The notes under the pieces are model-generated. The model saw only the letters and a program-made list of their open reading frames with translations, was not told the DNA's origin and ran no database searches. A program made the position numbers and the translations under genes. A stretch of 64,000 nt of DNA from an uncultured Bacteroidales bacterium (lineage in GTDB: Bacteria > Bacteroidota > Bacteroidia > Bacteroidales > UBA932): assembly GCA_947168065.1 (NCBI GenBank), contig CAMVKH010000002.1, forward strand, positions 124,001-188,000, written 5' to 3'. Shown here one piece after another: positions 1-8,763 of this stretch. Each line of letters opens with the position of its first letter. Position 1 is the stretch's first letter.

Positions 1-1592
1 ACAGCGGCCTGATCCGTTATGACGAAATCTGGTTCTCGCCCGCCAACAACCAGTCCCTGCGACAGGGAAACCCGCTGTTCACGGGCGTCATCCTGCTGGT
101 CACCATCATCCTTCTGTTGTCGGCGATATTCAATTACATCAACCTCAACGTAGCGCTTTCCAGCAAGCGCGCCAAAGAGATGGCCACCCGCAAGATCCTC
201 GGGGCGGGAGAAAAGGCCCTGATCGGTGGCTACCTCCTGGAATCCTTCGCCTTCACAGCGATCTGCTTCCTGCTGGCAGTGCTGCTTGCCGAGGCTTGCA
301 CGCCCTGGTTCAACCGGATCATCGGTGCCGTCGTGCCTGTGATGGTACAGTACACCCCGGGATGGCTGGCTGTTTATGCTCTGTTTATTGTTCTGATCTC
401 AGTAATCCAGGGTCTCCTGCCGGCCTGGCTCGGCACGCGGATGCCAGCCATTGCCGTGGTCAAAGGAGAGTACCGCGCCCGGCACAAACACGTGTTCAGC
501 AAGGTGTTCATCGTGTTGCAGCAGGTCTTCTCCATTATCCTGCTGGCCCTCGCCCTGATCCTCGGCCTGCAGGTCTCGCACATGGCCCATCGCCCGATGG
601 GTGTCGATGTGGATGGTGATTTCTACATACAACTTGATAACTGGGATCTGCGTGACATCTTTGCCGAGCAGGCGGCATCCCTATCCTGTGTCAACCGGAT
701 CGGTCGCAGCACCTATTTCCCGGGAATGGCAGAAGAATGGGAATCGGAAGACAAGGACAAGGGTAAGATCAAGATGGCCATCATCACCTGCGACAGTACG
801 GCGTTTGACATCTTCGGTTTCGATGTCCGGGAAAGGTACCAGGAACCGGTGGAAGGTACCGTGTGGATTTCCGAGCAGGAGATGACGCGTTTCGGCATCG
901 ACCGGAATACCGAGAACCTGAAATACCACCACGTGCTGGGCGAATCCCTCGGCGGCATTATCGGCGACTTTGCGGCGATCGATGTGCTTTCCTATGGCTC
1001 GGACGTGGGCAGTTACGTGATCATCAGCCCCGTGGAGGAGTTGTACGGCCTGCTGATCGAGACGACCGGTGACCGGGCGGAGGCCGAACGCCAGTTGAAA
1101 GATCTTCACCAGGAACTATGTATGAAATACCTGGGAATCGAGGAGAAACCCTATATGTTCGGCTACATTTCGGATATCCTTTCGGAGGGCCTGACGGAGG
1201 TACGGGCGCGCCTGAAGCTCGTCGAAGTGTTCATGCTGCTGAGCCTGCTGCTTTCCGTATTGGGCCTGACCGCCATGAGCAGCTACTACGCAAACGAGAG
1301 CGCGAAAGATATCGCCATCCGGAAGGTCTTCGGCAGCACGATGCAGGATGAGGTCCGCAAGTCGGTCCTGGAGTATCTCACGCTGCTGGCAATCGCGGCG
1401 TTTGTCGCTGTCCCGATCGCCATTTATCTGGCCGCCCGGCTGCTGGAGCCGTATCCGTACCGGGTATCCGGCTGCGGCTGGGTCTTTATCGCCGCCGTGG
1501 CCATCGCAACGCTCATCGCTTTCGCCTCCGTCCTCTGGCAGACCTTGAAAGCCGCGAAGACGGATCCGGCTGTAGAGTTGAAAAAAGAATAG
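1..1592 (+). CDS. ABC transporter permease, FtsX/MacB type (5' truncated by window edge)
   Basis: The reading frame is open from base 3, so the gene starts upstream of the window; the TTG start at 117 in the ORF track is only an internal codon. What remains is the end of the first periplasmic domain, the first FtsX membrane domain with the family motif KRAKEMATRKILGA, a linker helix ending near HMAHRPMG, the second periplasmic domain, and a C-terminal three-helix FtsX domain with DIAIRKVFGST. The protein ends in VELKKE, like two of the three permeases that follow. It would sit in the inner membrane as half of a MacB-like, mechanotransmission-type exporter or lipoprotein/peptide efflux system. 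No ATPase is visible. It is followed after one base by the next paralogue. Confidence 0.88.
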   Translation, partial: SGLIRYDEIWFSPANNQSLRQGNPLFTGVILLVTIILLLSAIFNYINLNVALSSKRAKEMATRKILGAGEKALIGGYLLESFAFTAICFLLAVLLAEACTPWFNRIIGAVVPVMVQYTPGWLAVYALFIVLISVIQGLLPAWLGTRMPAIAVVKGEYRARHKHVFSKVFIVLQQVFSIILLALALILGLQVSHMAHRPMGVDVDGDFYIQLDNWDLRDIFAEQAASLSCVNRIGRSTYFPGMAEEWESEDKDKGKIKMAIITCDSTAFDIFGFDVRERYQEPVEGTVWISEQEMTRFGIDRNTENLKYHHVLGESLGGIIGDFAAIDVLSYGSDVGSYVIISPVEELYGLLIETTGDRAEAERQLKDLHQELCMKYLGIEEKPYMFGYISDILSEGLTEVRARLKLVEVFMLLSLLLSVLGLTAMSSYYANESAKDIAIRKVFGSTMQDEVRKSVLEYLTLLAIAAFVAVPIAIYLAARLLEPYPYRVSGCGWVFIAAVAIATLIAFASVLWQTLKAAKTDPAVELKKE

Positions 1593-1593
1593 T

Positions 1594-3891
1594 ATGAAAA
1601 GTTACCTTAAATTCCTCTCCCGCAACAAGCTCTACACCGCCATCGAGGCGGTGGGGCTGGCCGTGAGCCTGGCGTTTGTGATCATCATAGGTTCCTATGT
1701 ATGGCAGCAATATGCCGTGACGCGGGAGCATCCGGACCGGGAGCGGGTTTATGTGCCTGGGACGCCGGGATTCCCTGCGCTGACGTATGGTTTCCCTGAT
1801 GCCATTGGGGACATTCCGGAAATTGAGTCCGTTTCCAGGATGTGCAATGTAGCTGTACATCCAGTCATTCGGGGAGAGAATACGGAGGCAGAAAGCGTTG
1901 GCGTAGAACCGGCGTTCTTTGAGATATGTCCTCAGTTTCGTTTTGTAGAAGGCTCCGCAGATGTGCTTTCAGCTCCGACCCATGTCATTCTTTCGGCCTC
2001 TTTTGCCAAAAAATACAGCCTTTCGATGGGTGACGCCCTTGACATCAGCGGGAACAGCTATGTGGTGGGTGCCATATTGGACGACCTGAAGGGCACGGTC
2101 ATCAAGCCTTATGATATATTCCTCAATGCTGCTGTTTACAAAGACGACTGGCAGCCTTTCGACAACTATGGCAGCACGGTCACGTTACTCAAGGTCCGGC
2201 CCGGGACAGACAGGAAAGTATTCTATGACAAATTGGAAGCCGTTTGCAAAGATGTTTATTCAGGCATCTATGGGCAGGCTTTCTTTGAACATCTGGAACT
2301 TTCAAGGTATGATGAATTGTTTTTCAAGGAGACGGAGGGATTTTTCAGACATGGAGACAAAGCGACACTCAGAATTCTGATGCTGGTTGGGCTTCTGCTC
2401 CTTCTTTCGGCCATTCTGAACTACATCAACCTGTCTGTCGCTCTCACCGGAAAGAGAGCGAAAGAAATGGCTGTGAGACAGTTGTCAGGAGCATCAAAAG
2501 GCGGCATTATCTGGAAGTACGTAGCTGAATCCATCGCCTTTACCGCCATGTGCTTTGCTGCCGGTCTCTTGCTTGCGGAGGCCTTCTGCCCGGCCATGAA
2601 TGCGCTCTTGAACAATCCGGATATCCCGATAAAAGTCATCTGGTCTCCGGGGTATGTATTGGCATATATCGTCATCATTCTGCTTGTGGGAGCGCTCTGC
2701 GGCATCTTCCCGGCCCTGATGGCAGGCCGCTACAAACCCGTGGACGTGATGAAAGGCGGATACCGGCGCAAGAGCAAAATGGTGTTCAGCAAGGTTTTCA
2801 TCGTGCTGCAAAACACTTTGGCCGTCATCCTGATAGCGCTGGCCGTCACGATGGAGGCGCAAATGCGAAAGACACAGGAGCGACCGATGAACTGCAACAT
2901 CGAGAACATCTTCTTCCTCAAAGTTTTTTCCGGCGAAGACGATGCTCCTTTGAAAGATGCCCTTGAGGCGCTTCCCTGCGTAAGACGGATCGGAAAGAGT
3001 TCAGGTGTGCCAGGCAGTATCAATATGGGCCAGTACAGCACAACCCGGGAAGGACAGGACATCCTCTACATGCTGATCAGGCTGGACAGTACTGCATTCT
3101 CAATGTTCGGATTTGAAATTCTGGAGGATTTCCATGCGCCACAATTCAACAGCGTATGGTTCTCGGACAAGAGTTTTGCCGCTACTGGGTTCGATACTGA
3201 CTATCATGACATCAGCGGCACGTTGAGCAGACGGACGAAGGGATGCGAACAGGTTGCCGGCGTCTTCAAATCCTTTCCGACCAACAGTGCCAATATGGGA
3301 GAAGAAGACTATGCCATTGTTTCGTTGATGCGCTCTGATGACATTCCTTTCGCCGGATGGGTCATAGAAACCACCCCGGACCGGAAAGCGGCGAAAGCGC
3401 AGATCATGGACGCTTACGAAAACTATATCAAGGGCAAGCAGAACTACGGCAGCTTAGCTTTCTGGATTGACGAGAATATCGCTGAGGCCTGGAGACCGGC
3501 CCGTAACAATATGAGGCTGGTGGAGATCTTTATGCTCCTCTCCATTATCATCGCTCTGCTGGGCCTGGTGGCCATGAGTACCTATTATGCCGATGAAAAA
3601 TCCCGTGACATTGCCGTCCGGAAGGTCTTCGGCGGTACAATGGACACCGAGGCATGGAGAACGATACGCGAATACATGGTGCTTGTAGGGATAGCCTGCA
3701 TCATCGGCATTCCGATTGCGGTCTATGCCGCGCAGGAATACCTCAAAGATTTCATTTACAGGCTGGAAGGCTATTGGTGGATTTTCGTGGTGGCCGTGCT
3801 GCTCACCGGGCTTATCGCTTTTGTCTCCGTCATCTGGCAGGTATTGAAGTCGGCAAAGACGAATCCGGCCATAGAATTGAAAAAAGAATAA
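1594..3891 (+). CDS. ABC transporter permease, FtsX/MacB type
   Basis: A complete 765-residue protein. It has an N-terminal membrane helix (about residues 15-35), a MacB-like periplasmic domain to about 260, a first FtsX domain (LNYINLSVALTGKRAKEMAVRQ), a linker helix, a second periplasmic domain, and a C-terminal FtsX domain (MSTYYADEKSRDIAVRKVFGG). The start is one base after the upstream stop, which points to one transcript. The N-terminal coding sequence shares a 41-base identical run (1615-1655) with the fourth permease (6390-6430), so the two are recent duplicates or exchange sequence. The middle (about 1900-2500) looks somewhat more AT-rich than the surroundings. The substrate cannot be read from the sequence. 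Confidence 0.9.
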   Translation: MKSYLKFLSRNKLYTAIEAVGLAVSLAFVIIIGSYVWQQYAVTREHPDRERVYVPGTPGFPALTYGFPDAIGDIPEIESVSRMCNVAVHPVIRGENTEAESVGVEPAFFEICPQFRFVEGSADVLSAPTHVILSASFAKKYSLSMGDALDISGNSYVVGAILDDLKGTVIKPYDIFLNAAVYKDDWQPFDNYGSTVTLLKVRPGTDRKVFYDKLEAVCKDVYSGIYGQAFFEHLELSRYDELFFKETEGFFRHGDKATLRILMLVGLLLLLSAILNYINLSVALTGKRAKEMAVRQLSGASKGGIIWKYVAESIAFTAMCFAAGLLLAEAFCPAMNALLNNPDIPIKVIWSPGYVLAYIVIILLVGALCGIFPALMAGRYKPVDVMKGGYRRKSKMVFSKVFIVLQNTLAVILIALAVTMEAQMRKTQERPMNCNIENIFFLKVFSGEDDAPLKDALEALPCVRRIGKSSGVPGSINMGQYSTTREGQDILYMLIRLDSTAFSMFGFEILEDFHAPQFNSVWFSDKSFAATGFDTDYHDISGTLSRRTKGCEQVAGVFKSFPTNSANMGEEDYAIVSLMRSDDIPFAGWVIETTPDRKAAKAQIMDAYENYIKGKQNYGSLAFWIDENIAEAWRPARNNMRLVEIFMLLSIIIALLGLVAMSTYYADEKSRDIAVRKVFGGTMDTEAWRTIREYMVLVGIACIIGIPIAVYAAQEYLKDFIYRLEGYWWIFVVAVLLTGLIAFVSVIWQVLKSAKTNPAIELKKE

Positions 3892-3895
3892 AGAG

Positions 3896-3920
3896 ATTCC
3901 GGGTCAAGCCCGGGATGACG
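3896..3920. repeat. short intergenic palindrome, ATTCCGGG type
   Basis: The bases between two permease genes contain CCGGG-tcaag-CCCGG in the context attccgggtc...gggatgacg. The same kind of unit recurs at 47122-47142, and a half unit (cccggaatgac) lies at about 10408-10419. It looks like a dispersed palindromic repeat rather than a terminator, as no T-run follows. Confidence 0.55.
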
Positions 3921-3928
3921 AATGTGAT

Positions 3929-6265
3929 ATGATACTACGAAACCTAAAGAGTCTGATCTGCCGGTATCCAGTAGCGGTGGTCCTGAACTTCACGGGACTG
4001 GTGGCGGCGTTGCTTGCCTTCGCCCTGATATTCCTGCAGGCGGATTATGAGCTGTCTTTTGACAAGTGCCATCCGACGGCCGACCGGGTTTTCCGGGCCG
4101 ATAAGAAAGGTGATGAGTCGCTGTTCAGGAACATCCTGCCGCGAGGCTTTGCTGATGATATCATCGGTTCATCGGCCCACATCGAGGCGGGGTGCACGCT
4201 GGTCCCCTTCTTCGGAGATGTCTTTTTCAGTGTGGCCGAAGAAGGCAAGATGTCGACTGGTTTCAAGCGGGAGCTCCTCTTCGCCTCGGAGCGCTTCATT
4301 GATGTGTTTGGACTTCAGATGGTCGAGGGCGACGCACGAGCGTTGGAAGGTCCCAACTCCGTGATCATCCCCAGATCGCTGGCTGAGAATCTGTTTCCCG
4401 GTGAGCCTGCAGTCGGCAAGCTGTTGAAGATGGATGTCAAGTATCGGGAACTTCCCGGCGAAACCACGGTGACGGGCGTCTATGAGGATTTGCCGGCCAA
4501 CACGCAGATCGGAAACAACTTGTACATGGCCGTCGGAGACGTGCAGAAAGGATCCTATGGCGCAGCCAATTTCTTATGTTACCTGCTGCTCGACGATGCC
4601 GCCAATGCCCAGGCCGTGGCCGACGAATTCAATACCCGTTTCGACTTCGCTCCGCATGAGGGCTGGCTGACGCCCATCGAACTGGTGCCGCTGACCAGCA
4701 TATACTTCCGGAACGAAGGCAACATCTACAAGAGCGGCAGCCGTTCGCAATTGAACCTGCTCATCGCAATCGCCATCCTGATTCTGGGCATCGGCCTGAT
4801 CAACTTCATGAATTTCTATGTGGCCCTGACGCCGCTGCGCATCCGGAGCGTGAACCTCCAGAAGATCCTGGGGTCATCGACACGAAGGCTGCGTGCCTTG
4901 GTTGTAGCGGAGGCGGTCATTTGGTGCATTTGCGCCTTTACCGTGGCCGCCCTGTTGCTGGGGCCGGTTTCCGATGCACTGCTGACCCGGGGTGTGCTGA
5001 TGCAGTCTTTTTCCTTCGGCAAGCATTGGAGCCTGCTGCTGTTCGTCGGGACAGTCGCGGTGGCCACCGGTTTCATTGCCGGTATCTGGCCGGGCATCTA
5101 TTCGACCTCTGGGCAACCGGCCTTGATCCTGAAAGGCAATTACGGCCTTTCGGCTTCAGGAAAGAATCTTCGGGCCATTCTAGTAGGCGTTCAGTTCGTC
5201 ATTTCCACGGCACTGCTCATCTTCGTCCTGTTCGTGCAGCGGCAGAGCGAGTTCATGCAAGAGTATCCCTGCGGCTACGAAAAGAATAACCTTGCCGTGG
5301 TGGATATCGGCGGAGAAAACGGCCGGAACAAGGCAGACTGGCTTCGGGAACGATTGTGCACCCTTCCCGAAGTGGAAGACGTAGCTTACGCCATGGATAT
5401 CGTCGGCGGCTCGGACATCTATTCCACAGACGGCGTCGATTTCGGGAAAGGGCCGGTGATGATGAGCATGATTTACTGTAGCTGGAGCCTCCCGCAGGTG
5501 TTGGGATTGAACATCCTTGAGGGGCGTGGCTTCCGGGAAAATGATTTGGGTCCGATCCTTTTCACCCAGGACATGAAGGAATACGGAGCAGAGGCAAAGG
5601 TATATCCGGAAGAATTCGGCGAAGGCGCGCCCATCGTGGGCTTCGTGAACAATGTGAACATCACATCCCTGCGGAAAGCCGACGGGCCAGTGGGTTTCCA
5701 GGTGGTCGGGCAGGATTACTTTTCGATGCCTTTTGCCCATATCCGGCTGGCCGAGGGCGCGGACCGTCTGGCAGCCGTGGAGAAGATCCAGACCGTCCTG
5801 ACCGAGATGGACCCGACAATGCAGTTTGAAATCCTGTTCTACGATGCCATCGGCAAGAACCTGTACAGCGGCGAGGAGCGCCTGCGTCTGGCCGTGTGGC
5901 TGTTCTCCTTGCTGGCGGTGTTGCTGTCGCTGGTGGGCATCTGGGGCCAGGTGCTGATGGACGTGCAGTACAAGCGGATGGAGATTTCCGTAAAGCGGGT
6001 GTTCGGGGCCGATATGGGGCAGATCACGTCGGAGGGCCTGATGCTGTATCTGCGGACGGTGGCCATCTGTTACGTGATTGCGGCGCCCGTGGGCTGGCTG
6101 GTAGTGCGATACTATCTGCAGCAGTTCTCCCACCGGGTAGGCTTCCTGCCATCGGTATTCCTGCTGGCGCTGGTGATTGTGGGGGCGTTGTGTTCTGCCG
6201 TGGTGCTGTATCACTACCTCAAGACTGCCCGGGCCAATCCAGTGGAATCATTGAAGAACGAATAA
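3929..6265 (+). CDS. ABC transporter permease, FtsX/MacB type (divergent paralogue)
   Basis: A 778-residue permease with the same two-FtsX layout: N-terminal helix (about residues 15-35), periplasmic core, FtsX domain at about 270-420 (INFMNFYVALTPLRIRSVNL), a second periplasmic region, and a C-terminal FtsX domain (MEISVKRVFGAD). It belongs to a different subfamily from its neighbours: it begins MILRNLKSLICRYP instead of MKSYLKFLSRNK and ends VESLKNE instead of ELKKE. It may be the heterodimer partner of one of the others, as MacB-like permeases work as pairs. That pairing is inference. Confidence 0.9.
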   Translation: MILRNLKSLICRYPVAVVLNFTGLVAALLAFALIFLQADYELSFDKCHPTADRVFRADKKGDESLFRNILPRGFADDIIGSSAHIEAGCTLVPFFGDVFFSVAEEGKMSTGFKRELLFASERFIDVFGLQMVEGDARALEGPNSVIIPRSLAENLFPGEPAVGKLLKMDVKYRELPGETTVTGVYEDLPANTQIGNNLYMAVGDVQKGSYGAANFLCYLLLDDAANAQAVADEFNTRFDFAPHEGWLTPIELVPLTSIYFRNEGNIYKSGSRSQLNLLIAIAILILGIGLINFMNFYVALTPLRIRSVNLQKILGSSTRRLRALVVAEAVIWCICAFTVAALLLGPVSDALLTRGVLMQSFSFGKHWSLLLFVGTVAVATGFIAGIWPGIYSTSGQPALILKGNYGLSASGKNLRAILVGVQFVISTALLIFVLFVQRQSEFMQEYPCGYEKNNLAVVDIGGENGRNKADWLRERLCTLPEVEDVAYAMDIVGGSDIYSTDGVDFGKGPVMMSMIYCSWSLPQVLGLNILEGRGFRENDLGPILFTQDMKEYGAEAKVYPEEFGEGAPIVGFVNNVNITSLRKADGPVGFQVVGQDYFSMPFAHIRLAEGADRLAAVEKIQTVLTEMDPTMQFEILFYDAIGKNLYSGEERLRLAVWLFSLLAVLLSLVGIWGQVLMDVQYKRMEISVKRVFGADMGQITSEGLMLYLRTVAICYVIAAPVGWLVVRYYLQQFSHRVGFLPSVFLLALVIVGALCSAVVLYHYLKTARANPVESLKNE

Positions 6266-6267
6266 GT

Positions 6268-6350
6268 GACGGTAGCGTCCCAAAAAGAGGGACGTTACCG
6301 TCAAAAAAGGCCGAATTTGAAGGTACCCTGCAAAATAATGGGACGCTACC
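6268..6350. repeat. triple intergenic palindromic repeat (GGTAGCGTCCC unit)
   Basis: The 103-base gap between two permeases holds GACGGTAGCGTCCC (6268-6281) and its near-perfect inverse GGGACGTTACCGTC (6289-6302) around a 7-base loop, then a further GGGACGCTACC at 6340-6350 preceded by GGTACC. The base after the first hairpin is an A-run, not a T-run, so it is a poor terminator for the + strand. It resembles REP-like repeats found between Bacteroidales genes. Confidence 0.6.
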
Positions 6351-6368
6351 CGCAGTAAAAACGAAAAT

Positions 6369-8753
6369 ATGAAAAGCTATCTGAAGTTTCTCTCCCGCAA
6401 CAAGCTCTACACCGCCATCGAGGCGGTGGGACTGGCCGTAAGTCTGGCGTTTGTGATTTTGATTGGCTCCTACGTGGTGCAGCAGTATGAAGTGGCGCAC
6501 GAGTCACCGGAATGGAAACGGACCTTTGTGCTGGGAAGCGACGAGTTCCTGGGCCTGACCTATTGGGACAAGGAAGAGCTGGAGATGAATATCCCGGAGG
6601 TCCAGGCGGCTACCCACGTCGCTATGCTGTGGCAGCCGCTCATCCGCGAAGAAAACCAGTTGCTCCAGTGCTCCGGCATGGAGGCCGATGCCGACTTCTT
6701 CAAGGTGTTCCCGGAATATGGCTTAGTAGAAGGCAGTGCTGAGGGCTTTGTGGGTAAGAATGATGTTCTCATCAGTGAATCCCTGGCCAGGAAACTATCC
6801 AAAGATGGAGGGAGCCTTCTCGGCAGCACGATTCATATAGACGAATCGGAACGCACCATCAAAGGCGTTTTTGCCGATTTTGACGGGACCTTCTTCCTGC
6901 CTTACGACATCATTACGCACATTTCGGGAACCTGGGCCGCAGAGGGGGAACGGAACTTCGGCAGTATCGGCAACTATACTACTTGGTTCCGTATACGCGA
7001 AGATGCAGATCCCGCCGATGTGCGGGCCAAAGTGAAAGCGCTGCTGCACAAGAACTACGACGCCATCTGGAGTCAAGAGAAGGTGGATTTCTGGAAAGCT
7101 TACCGCATGGACGAGGCCTTCTTTGCCACAGGGAACAGCAACGGACTCACCCGGCAAGGCAACGCCCAGATGCTCAGGCTCCTGACGGTGGTCGTACTTC
7201 TGCTATTATTGTCGGCCATCTTCAACTATGTGAATCTGAGCCTCGCGCTTACGGGCAAGCGGTCCAAGGAAATGGCCACCCGGCGCCTGCTGGGAGCCGA
7301 CAAAACCGGCATTCTTTGGAAGTATATCAGCGAATCCGTGGTTTTCACCGCAGTCTGCTTCGGAGCAGCGCTGCTGCTGGCCGACCTGTTGGTGCCGATG
7401 ATGAACAGCCTGGTCTCCACCAGCGACCCGGACGAGTTGATGCTGGGCATCGGAGACACCAGCGTAAGACTGTCCTTCATGATGACGCCGGGGTATATCC
7501 TGGCGTACATCGTCGGTATCCTTCTCTTGGGCACCGTCTGCGGTCTTCTTCCGGCCATCGTTGCCTCGCGCTACGAGCCCATCGACGTGATCAAGGGCAC
7601 GCTCCGGCGGCGTAACAAAATGGTACTGAGCAAGGTATTCATCGTGGTGCAGAACGTCCTGTCGGTCTTTCTGATTGCCCTGGCGCTGGTGATGGAGGTT
7701 CAGATGCGCCATATGCTCACCCGGCCTATGCACGCTGCCACGGAGAATCTCTATTACATCGAGTACTCGGCGCGAGACTACGATATGATGAAACTCTTCA
7801 AAGACAAGGTGGAGCAGCTGCCTTTTGTGACAAAGGCAGGCGTGGGGCGCGGTATTCCGGGACTCATCAATATGACCATGGGGGTCAGGCTGGACGAAGA
7901 ACATCGCGTGAATATGCCCATCATCCTTTGTGATTCCACATATTTCAAACTGCTCGGACTGGAGGTGGAGGAAGATTTCGGTCATCCGCTGACGTATTCG
8001 CTTTGGATGAGTCGCAGTGCTTTCAACGCAGCCGCCGTGTCGGATACCTCTACCGTATTCCCGCGGAGAATCAATATGAACGGTGCCCAGCCGGAATTCA
8101 TTGGCGGTGTGGTAACGGATTTCCCCGCCCGGCCAGCCTCCGAGAGTAGTCAGAATCCCAATGGCAGCGTCATTGTGACCCGGGCCGAAGAGCTCAGATA
8201 TGCCAACTGCATGCTCATCGGCACCACGGGAGAGGACGAATCTTACGACAAAGCCATCCGGCAAGCTTACCGGGAATACCGCCTGGAAACTGCCGGCGTG
8301 GAAGAACCAGCCTGGCGCTATGGTTTTGTCCGCGACCTCAATTACAAGCAACTGGAACCGGAACGCCGGACGCTCAGGCTTGTGGAACTCTTTGCAGTAC
8401 TTTCCGTGCTGATTGCGCTGCTGGGCCTGCTGGCCATGAGTACCTACTTCGCTGACGAGAATACGAAGCAGATTGCTATCCGTAAGGTCTTTGGCTCTGA
8501 TGTGACGCACGAGACCTGGCGGAATGTCCGCAGTTATATGATTCTGACCGGGATTGCCTGTGCTTTGGGTATCCCGCTGGCCATCTGGGCCGCGCAGGTA
8601 TACCTGCAGCGCTTTGCCTACCGCGTTGAAGGCTACGGATGGGTGTTTGTGGCGGCGATCATCCTGTCGCTGGCCATCGCCTTCGGCACCGTGCTCTGGC
8701 AAACCTTGAAGGCCGCCCGGACCAACCCGGCGACGGAACTTAAAAAAGAATAG
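6369..8753 (+). CDS. ABC transporter permease, FtsX/MacB type
   Basis: A 794-residue permease, last of the tandem set. It has an N-terminal helix, a MacB-like periplasmic domain, a first FtsX domain (FNYVNLSLALTGKRSKEMATRRLLGA), a linker helix, a second periplasmic domain and a terminal FtsX domain (MSTYFADENTKQIAIRKVFGS). Its first 30 residues are nearly identical to those of the second permease, including a 41-base identical DNA run. It ends in TELKKE. It converges with the downstream nucleotidase with only 10 bases between stops and no terminator hairpin in between. Confidence 0.9.
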   Translation: MKSYLKFLSRNKLYTAIEAVGLAVSLAFVILIGSYVVQQYEVAHESPEWKRTFVLGSDEFLGLTYWDKEELEMNIPEVQAATHVAMLWQPLIREENQLLQCSGMEADADFFKVFPEYGLVEGSAEGFVGKNDVLISESLARKLSKDGGSLLGSTIHIDESERTIKGVFADFDGTFFLPYDIITHISGTWAAEGERNFGSIGNYTTWFRIREDADPADVRAKVKALLHKNYDAIWSQEKVDFWKAYRMDEAFFATGNSNGLTRQGNAQMLRLLTVVVLLLLLSAIFNYVNLSLALTGKRSKEMATRRLLGADKTGILWKYISESVVFTAVCFGAALLLADLLVPMMNSLVSTSDPDELMLGIGDTSVRLSFMMTPGYILAYIVGILLLGTVCGLLPAIVASRYEPIDVIKGTLRRRNKMVLSKVFIVVQNVLSVFLIALALVMEVQMRHMLTRPMHAATENLYYIEYSARDYDMMKLFKDKVEQLPFVTKAGVGRGIPGLINMTMGVRLDEEHRVNMPIILCDSTYFKLLGLEVEEDFGHPLTYSLWMSRSAFNAAAVSDTSTVFPRRINMNGAQPEFIGGVVTDFPARPASESSQNPNGSVIVTRAEELRYANCMLIGTTGEDESYDKAIRQAYREYRLETAGVEEPAWRYGFVRDLNYKQLEPERRTLRLVELFAVLSVLIALLGLLAMSTYFADENTKQIAIRKVFGSDVTHETWRNVRSYMILTGIACALGIPLAIWAAQVYLQRFAYRVEGYGWVFVAAIILSLAIAFGTVLWQTLKAARTNPATELKKE

Positions 8754-8763
8754 AAGTCAGCGA

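Noticed and set aside
6268-6302. A + strand terminator in the permease operon
   Set aside because: The hairpin is followed by an A-run, not a T-run, and lies between co-directional paralogues.
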